A stretch of 64,000 nucleotides of DNA from Mya arenaria. Taxonomy: Eukaryota > Mollusca > Bivalvia > Myida > Myidae. The stretch is taken from positions 35,949,473-36,013,472 of the forward strand of contig NC_069122.1 in assembly GCF_026914265.1 (NCBI RefSeq). The letters are read 5' to 3'. Made by a program: the position numbers and the translations under genes. Below, one piece after another: positions 58,190 to 64,000 of this stretch. The notes under the pieces were generated by a model. That model had not been told where the DNA came from and did not search any database. It saw nothing but the letters and a program-made list of their open reading frames with translations. The number at the start of each line of letters is the position of its first letter. Positions within the stretch are counted from its first letter, which is position 1.

Positions 58190-58999
58190 GGGCCTAAAAA
58201 ATAAGTTTTGTGGTCCAGGTCACCCGACCCTACCTGGATAGAACCGCCGACCCTACTGTTTTTTGGTGGGACTTGCGAAAAAAACCCACTCTATATCCGA
58301 GATTGACATGTAACCATCCGACAAGGGACCATGGACCTGTTTGTATGAAGAACAAATGTACGACATTCCTGTCGATTGAATGTCGTCTAATTTTAATATA
58401 CCCAACCCACCACTGCAGGACAAGACATGACCCTTTTCACTTGTCATGTTTTTATCCAATGATGCAATCATAAAAGAAATAGTTTAAATAAAATATCAGC
58501 TGGGCAAACATACTACTACCATAAAACGGAAATATAAAATGAGTTCTGACACAGGCAGGTGCCTGACAAAATTTGACTTTATTTCAAACTGGAACTGAAA
58601 CCTGGGTCTGTTGCCATTTGTAAAGTTTATAAAATATACTTTACTTTACTTCTTGGGGGATGGCAGAGAAATGTTTTTGAGATGCTGAACCAAGGCAATA
58701 TTGCCATTTTATTATCAATGTGTTTTGCTTTCGGAAGGAGTGTAGCGAATGACAACGAAACTCTGCTAGCTCAGTTGGGAGAGCCCCGGTCTATCAATCT
58801 AAGGGTTTGTTTATCAAGGAAAACCATTGTTACCGAATCGTTAGCCCCAAAATTATCCTAATGTAACTGAAATACTGTTAAAATGGGACAAAAACAAAGC
58901 AAACGAACCTGTACCAAACTAAAAACCTAAAAATATCCCTACCTACCCTACCTATTATTGGGGGCTATGTTACCCTAACCACACATTTTTTTGTAGGCT
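58190..58999. mobile_element. 0.8-kb inverted-repeat element with tRNA-like fragment in intron 4 of HSPA12 copy 3
   Basis: The left end GGGCCTAAAAAATAAGTTTT and the right end (minus strand) AGCCTACAAAAAAATGTGTG are imperfect inverted matches, flanked by TA on each side. Copy 2 lacks this segment between homologous flanks (near 32610). Inside, at about 58767-58803, is a tRNA 5'-half-like sequence GCTAGCTCAGTTGGGAGAGC followed by an anticodon-arm-like stretch. Non-coding. Confidence 0.6.
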
Positions 59000-59329
59000 T
59001 AAGGGCAAAATTCTCTAATTTTAGCCTTTGGAAAAATGACCTAATGAACATGTCTTTATAAAACTTTGCCGGTGCTTGCTAGAACATGTGTACGATAATT
59101 TTGGATTTAATTAATGTATTATGTAATGATAACGCTTTAACCTTTTGTGGAATTATTCTGCGTGTTATTAGATTTAGAGCGTTATCATATAGTGAGTTCA
59201 ATATTCCATGGGATTTAATTCTGTCCAGATTCAAAACTGCAAAGACCAATGAAGATATTTTGTGTACTTTTGGACATAATTTATTTTTTTTAAATTGTAA
59301 AACAATTAGTAAATAAATTATGTTGTTGT

Positions 59330-59555
59330 ATGTCAATAATATACGATTTATATCTGTTAATAATATATGGTTTGTATCTGTCAAGAATATACGGTTTACA
59401 TATGTCAAGAATTATATATGGTTTATATCTGTCAAGAATAAAAGGCTTATATCTGTCAATAATATGCTGTGTATATCTGTCAATAATATACTGTTTATAT
59501 ATGCCTCGAATTTACGGTTTATATCTCTCAAGAATATACGTTTTATACATCGGAC
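59330..59555. repeat. 24-bp minisatellite in intron 4 of HSPA12 copy 3
   Basis: About nine degenerate units of the ATACGGTTTATATCTGTCAA type. The 83-85 codon frames here (Tyr/Ile/Leu/Ser-rich) are by-products of the repeat. Confidence 0.75.
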
Positions 59556-61064
59556 GAGTGGTAATAAATCTTTATAATTAAAGTAGGAGTGTTAACTACC
59601 AGTTAACATTATTGAACATGAAACAAATTCTATTTTTTGTACTTGAAGATGGCTAAAGGACGACCTTTGGCGTGTTTCAAACGACAGAATTTCTGGCACA
59701 ATACGAGAGAATGAGATACACTGGGTGTTGACTGTGCCAGCAATCTGGGATAATGCTGCCAAACAGTTTATGAGAGAAGCCGCTAAACAGGTATTCGAAT
59801 GCCATAAACGATCAATAGACAAACGATAAAGAGCTTTTAACACAATGTCAGTATTTTTAGAACTGTTATTCGATTATTAAATACTCAATACAATGTGGTG
59901 TGCAGAGGAAATAAATTGAAATGTATTTATAAGCATTTTGTTAAGAAAGGAAATGTCATCTTAAGATTGAGTGAATATAGATCGCAGATACCCTGTATTC
60001 TTTTATTGATCAATTTAAAAAAAAAACGTCTGATATATCGTCGTTCTTTATCTTTTTCGATACGACAATGTATCATATTGTATGAATATATTGATTGATT
60101 AACAATCTTATCTTATATTATCATCAACTTTGAACAAAGCATTCAATTTGGAGAAATGTACAATGCGTGCAGAATTGTATTATGTTTAGTGCTTTAGCAC
60201 ATTCACTAATATGCGTTTTTCCTGAAGGCTGGTATCAAGAAACAAATCTCACTGTTGCTCTAGAACCAGAGGCAGCGTCATTGTTTTGTCGCCTCCTACC
60301 GGTCGAACGAAGTGGAAATAAAACGTCGCTCGGCAAACTGAAAGCTAAACAGAAATATCTGGTGTTGGACGCGGGAGGTATAACTGGCAGTTGCGATAGT
60401 AACCCCGGACCTGCGCATAATGTTCCAACATGATTCATTAACATTTTTTCCTAAACAAATGTGTCTCAGCTTTGCCTCATTCCGTTCCTATGTGTATTCT
60501 AGAATATATATTTATTTTTTGTTTGCCCCAAGTTGTCCGTGACTTGCCCTCAAATTTGAGAGATTGCGAAACGCTACTTGAACGTTAACGTATATGGGAT
60601 AACTCCTTTTTAAAGGTCATGTGTACAATGTACAAGTTTAAAATTGTTTGCCAATAGACTTAATAATTGCTTAAACTTTTACACAGGCTTGAGTAATCTC
60701 GTGCGAATCTAGTATTTCTGTCTGTACTGGTTGCAGTGCACCTTGCACAAGCACTTTCATACCTAAAGAATGTGCATACAATATTTTACATCATTACTAG
60801 GTACAAACTACACTTAGTTATGCGTTTGCATAATACATGTAACTGGATAACGTAGCACTCAGGTAGATCGTACTCGTACAAGCTGGTTCGGTAACCCCTC
60901 TATTTAAACTGAGCATGCATCATTTATCTAACGAGTACGAGAAAGAAACGAACGTCTGTAAGCATTCTATTGGAACTGTTTTAAAAAATTTACAATATTT
61001 TTGCAGGAAAAATATTATTGGTAGTTGTAGTAGAACAAGTTATAGTAGTTAAAGTAATATTGTT

Positions 61065-62130
61065 GCATAAAATGTGTGTTTTCGGTCCCTTATCGTGGTG
61101 TGTTAAAACGAAAAGACCCGGTCTTTTAAGAAAAAGTGCATTATATAGTAAATTCACGTGCCGTTAATGACCGGCTTTTTGTTTTACATTAGCGCTTTTA
61201 ACGCTAGCATTATAACAATGCCCACTGAGCACCGTTTTCACCGTTTTAAAACACGGTTATTGACCTAAAGTGGGTCAACGATTCCGTCTTTTGCACAAAA
61301 ATAAATTTTAGCATTTATAGCTGTATACAAATATCAACAAATGAAATACACCGCATTTAGATTACATATTTTTTTCGAGTTGTTTTCGTCCTGGCAAAGT
61401 GATATGTGTTTACTAGATAGTACTTTCTGAAGTTGTTTTGACTATTCGTTTCCTTTAAAAACAAAACCTCCGAATTTGACCTATTTCTTTCGTTTTTATT
61501 TAGAACAAACTACTTTTATAGACATGACTCCATTACGAAGTATACAATGAACAAATAAATTTTTAAAAAACATGAAATATGTGATGCTGCAGATACATGT
61601 TAACATTTCTTAACGCTTAAATCAGTTGTTAAAACAAATAAATGTTAAAGTAGGAATTTATCGGTAATTAATCGATTACCCAATAGGTATTGTGTGTAAA
61701 TAATACAAGTAATCCAATAAATTTCCAAAACAAAACACTTTCCAAACGAATGAACACTGCGAAAAATGGCGTCGAAACAAAAACGAAACTGCCGAGTAAT
61801 GTAGCTGCCATTATCGAGCTTAAAAATGAAAAACATTTTCAATGACATCACTCGTGACGTCACAGTTTACCTGTTATGGAAGTTATTTTGAACTGTTTGA
61901 ACTATTTGTGCATGTTCGTGATATTAAACAGCTTTTTTTAAACACAAACCTTTCTCATGGTGTATATTTTATGCAAAAAAACGGTAATTTACCCTTTTTT
62001 TCGGTCTGAGCTACCATCTGCAAAGGCCCTTAAAATAGTTTAAAACCCTCGTGCTAAGCACACAGGCTGTAAACCATTTTACGGGCCTTTACAGATGGTA
62101 ACGACCTTAAAAAAGTTTATTAACTCTATA
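61065..62130. other. about 1-kb insertion in intron 6 of HSPA12 copy 3
   Basis: Copies 2 and 3 share flanks on both sides (near 35060-35095 in copy 2), but copy 3 holds about 1 kb more. It contains a clear hairpin at 62012-62100 and no coding frame I can support. Identity unknown; probably a non-coding mobile element. Confidence 0.45.
62012..62100. repeat. hairpin inside the intron 6 insertion
   Basis: TACCATCTGCAAAGGCCC pairs with GGGCCTTTACAGATGGTA, with a smaller inner pairing (GTTTAAAACC / GCTGTAAAC). It could be a palindromic end or core of a MITE. Confidence 0.7.
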
Positions 62131-64000
62131 TTCACACTCTTTCCTTATATGCGCGCTAACATGGTATTTCTGTTGTATCAATATACCATTTTCACATATA
62201 AAATGTGAAACGAAAAACACATTCAATATTTTAGAAATGCGGTTCATGTGTGTATAAATACATTGTCAATGCTCAGATGATCGCGAAGCCGGAACCTCAC
62301 TTAAATTGAAATGAAAAAAATGTTTTCATGCTACGCAAAGCCGTATAATTCTTCTGTCTGTAGTGGTAATAGTAATAAAAATAAATAACGAATGTTAATT
62401 TCCTACTTCTGTTTCTTTTGGTGGTGGTTTCGTTTCGAGCATAAAACAACCTATAGGTTAGTTTTCGGATAACTTCATTTACTAATAAGTTAAATTAAAA
62501 AACTAATTACTTACAACTCTAATAAACAACTTAATTGATAAAAAAGTGTTTTTCCTTTGCTCTATATTACAACTATAAATCGGACGTGCCATTTTTACCA
62601 GTTTAGAAGGCCTAGGAGGAGAAAGTAACGTGTTTGTGAAACGATTTACAGTATAATGTCTACATACACTTGCTGTAGATTAAAATCCCATTACAATGAT
62701 ACCATTTTAGGGGTCACTAGTCATCCAGAATCCGCGTATTTTTGTCTCGTATCCCTTAAGAAATTACATTCATAGTGAAAACATAATGTCATGTTGCTAT
62801 GTATAGAAACTAGGAAGTATTCTATAATTTAAGGTGGGACAATAGATATTACCGTCCATGAAGTGTTGCAGTCGATGGAGGTAAAGGAACTGTACAAGGC
62901 GAGCGGCGGTGCTTGGGGTGGAACTAAGGTTGACGAAGCCTTCAAAGGGTTTATCAATGACATTGCAGGTAACATAATTAATGGTCATTAAACAACGCAT
63001 ATGGATTTTTTAACATACATTTATACTGAACATGCATAAATCATCGTCAGGGATTCAAAAGAAAGGTACTATTGAGTATAGTATGGTAATTCATTTTTTT
63101 GTATTTACGTATTATGGTTTCATATTACCTCAAGAAGACATCCTAAAAGTCTTAATACATGTGGTCAGTCCGTCTCGGAAAATGTTGATTTTTATTTGAC
63201 TGAACATAGTTGAAGATTGGCGTTATTGTTAATGAAAAATCGCTTTAAGAAATACTTTCCAAGAATAAATTCAAAAGGTTTCAACTCTAAACCCAAATTA
63301 TATTTCTTGCCATTGGAATTGTGATCAAGTTTGATAAAGGTAAGACAATTTTGATGGCATTTCAATAAACATGAATAGAAAAATCTTGACATATTTGTTC
63401 TACAGATCGTGAAACATACAATAGATATGTATTTTTATGTGCAGGGTTCGACGCCATGGCCGATTTAAAGCGTAAACACCTCGACGATTACATCGAATTG
63501 TTTCGTCGATTCGAAAACAAGAAGCGGTCCATTTCACCAGACATAGACAGCAAAACGGTTATTCCCCTTCCTCAGTCCCTGTGCTCATTGATAGAGAAAC
63601 GACAGGGACGAGCCTTGTGTGACCTCATCAAGAACACGTCTTATGCCAATTTGGTAAAATATTTCTACTTGTTCTACTGTTACATGGTATCTACTAATAT
63701 ATTTCGTCGGAAAATGAATGTTTAAGAATGGTTTGTTCTTTTAATTATGTATATATATGCAAGTCGTTATCATTCACGATCAGGCAATACATAGATATAC
63801 TAATAAAAAAGAAAATACAGTTTGCAATACTTACCAATACTTTATTTTAGAAGTCTCTGATTTCTTTACTCATAAATAGAAATAAATATACAAGACATCA
63901 ACATCAACATCAAAATGGCATATACGTTCATTATGTTATACTATGATTTTTTTTAATAAGACAAGAAAACAATCACCGCATATAAATATCCTTAAACAAA

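Larger units (their letters stand above)
55957..64000 (+). pseudogene. HSPA12: HSPA12-like Hsp70 gene, copy 3 (partial, one frame break seen)
   Basis: Eight exons lie in the window: 55957-55965, 56591-56726, 57006-57154, 57796-57875, 59649-59790, 60228-60377, 62834-62968, 63445-63653; the large last exon is beyond the right edge. All lengths match copy 1 except exon 6, which is 150 nt instead of 151: one base is missing just after AGI (near 60236), bringing a stop within about ten codons. Other exons are open. The phosphate-1 loop is DFGTMYSSW as in copy 2. Intron 3 has the GC donor. Introns 4 and 6 are enlarged by a MITE-like element and other insertions. An assembly or sequencing error at the single indel would make it an intact gene, so the pseudogene call is less firm than for copy 2. 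Confidence 0.8.

Noticed and set aside
58767-58810. A tRNA gene with GCTAGCTCAGTTGGG
   Set aside because: Only the 5' half is present; there is no T-arm.
59079-59408. 109-codon minus-strand frame in intron 4 of HSPA12 copy 3
   Set aside because: Its start falls in the 24-bp minisatellite and the rest is AT-rich intron; no conservation in copy 2.
59320-59581. Plus-strand frames of 83-85 codons rich in Tyr, Ile and Leu
   Set aside because: Direct translation of the 24-bp minisatellite.
1-64000. LTR retrotransposon, Polinton or other virus-like element
   Set aside because: No long terminal repeats, capsid-like, protease or polymerase segments were recognised in any frame.

Overview
This is AT-rich animal genomic DNA with small exons, GT-AG introns, abundant short inverted-repeat transposons, minisatellites and tRNA-derived repeats. 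The gene content (HSPA12-type Hsp70 genes in tandem plus short collagen-like genes) and the repeat style point to a bivalve mollusc. That assignment is inference; no species can be named from the sequence alone.

Main architecture: a module of about 20-21 kb is repeated in the same orientation. Each module contains (a) a small cysteine-containing gene on the minus strand, (b) an HSPA12-like Hsp70 gene on the plus strand and (c) a short collagen-like gene with an N-terminal coiled coil on the plus strand. Unit 1 runs from about 7.13 kb to 24.6-25.4 kb, with its minus-strand gene only a remnant. Unit 2 runs from about 25.4 kb to 45.7 kb. Unit 3 starts at about 46.7 kb and leaves the window inside its HSPA12 gene. 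HSPA12 start codons lie at 9701, 29279 and 55957. All nine exons can be traced in copies 1 and 2 and eight in copy 3, with matching lengths and phases.

Gene state: HSPA12 copy 1 (9701-15082, 573 codons) is open throughout and is the only gene here that looks functional. Copy 2 has at least four frame disruptions. Copy 3 has one in the part visible. Both collagen-like copies carry several independent lesions, and copy 1 is also split by a 1.4-kb inverted-repeat transposon with a TAA target duplication.

Flanks and repeats: 1-7 kb is non-genic and holds two palindromic elements and a 2.5-kb array of 34-bp repeats with an 850-bp higher-order period. The collagen-like introns hold a 52-bp minisatellite, about 21 units in copy 1 and about 34 in copy 2. 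Unit 3 is enlarged by an internally deleted LINE (about 50.05-51.75 kb) and by a 2.6-kb foldback element (51,928-54,511) built of GC-rich GGCCTAGCGGC clusters alternating with AT-rich modules. Because the units are paralogous, one unit often supplies the pre-insertion site for a transposon in another, so several insertion boundaries and target duplications can be read directly.
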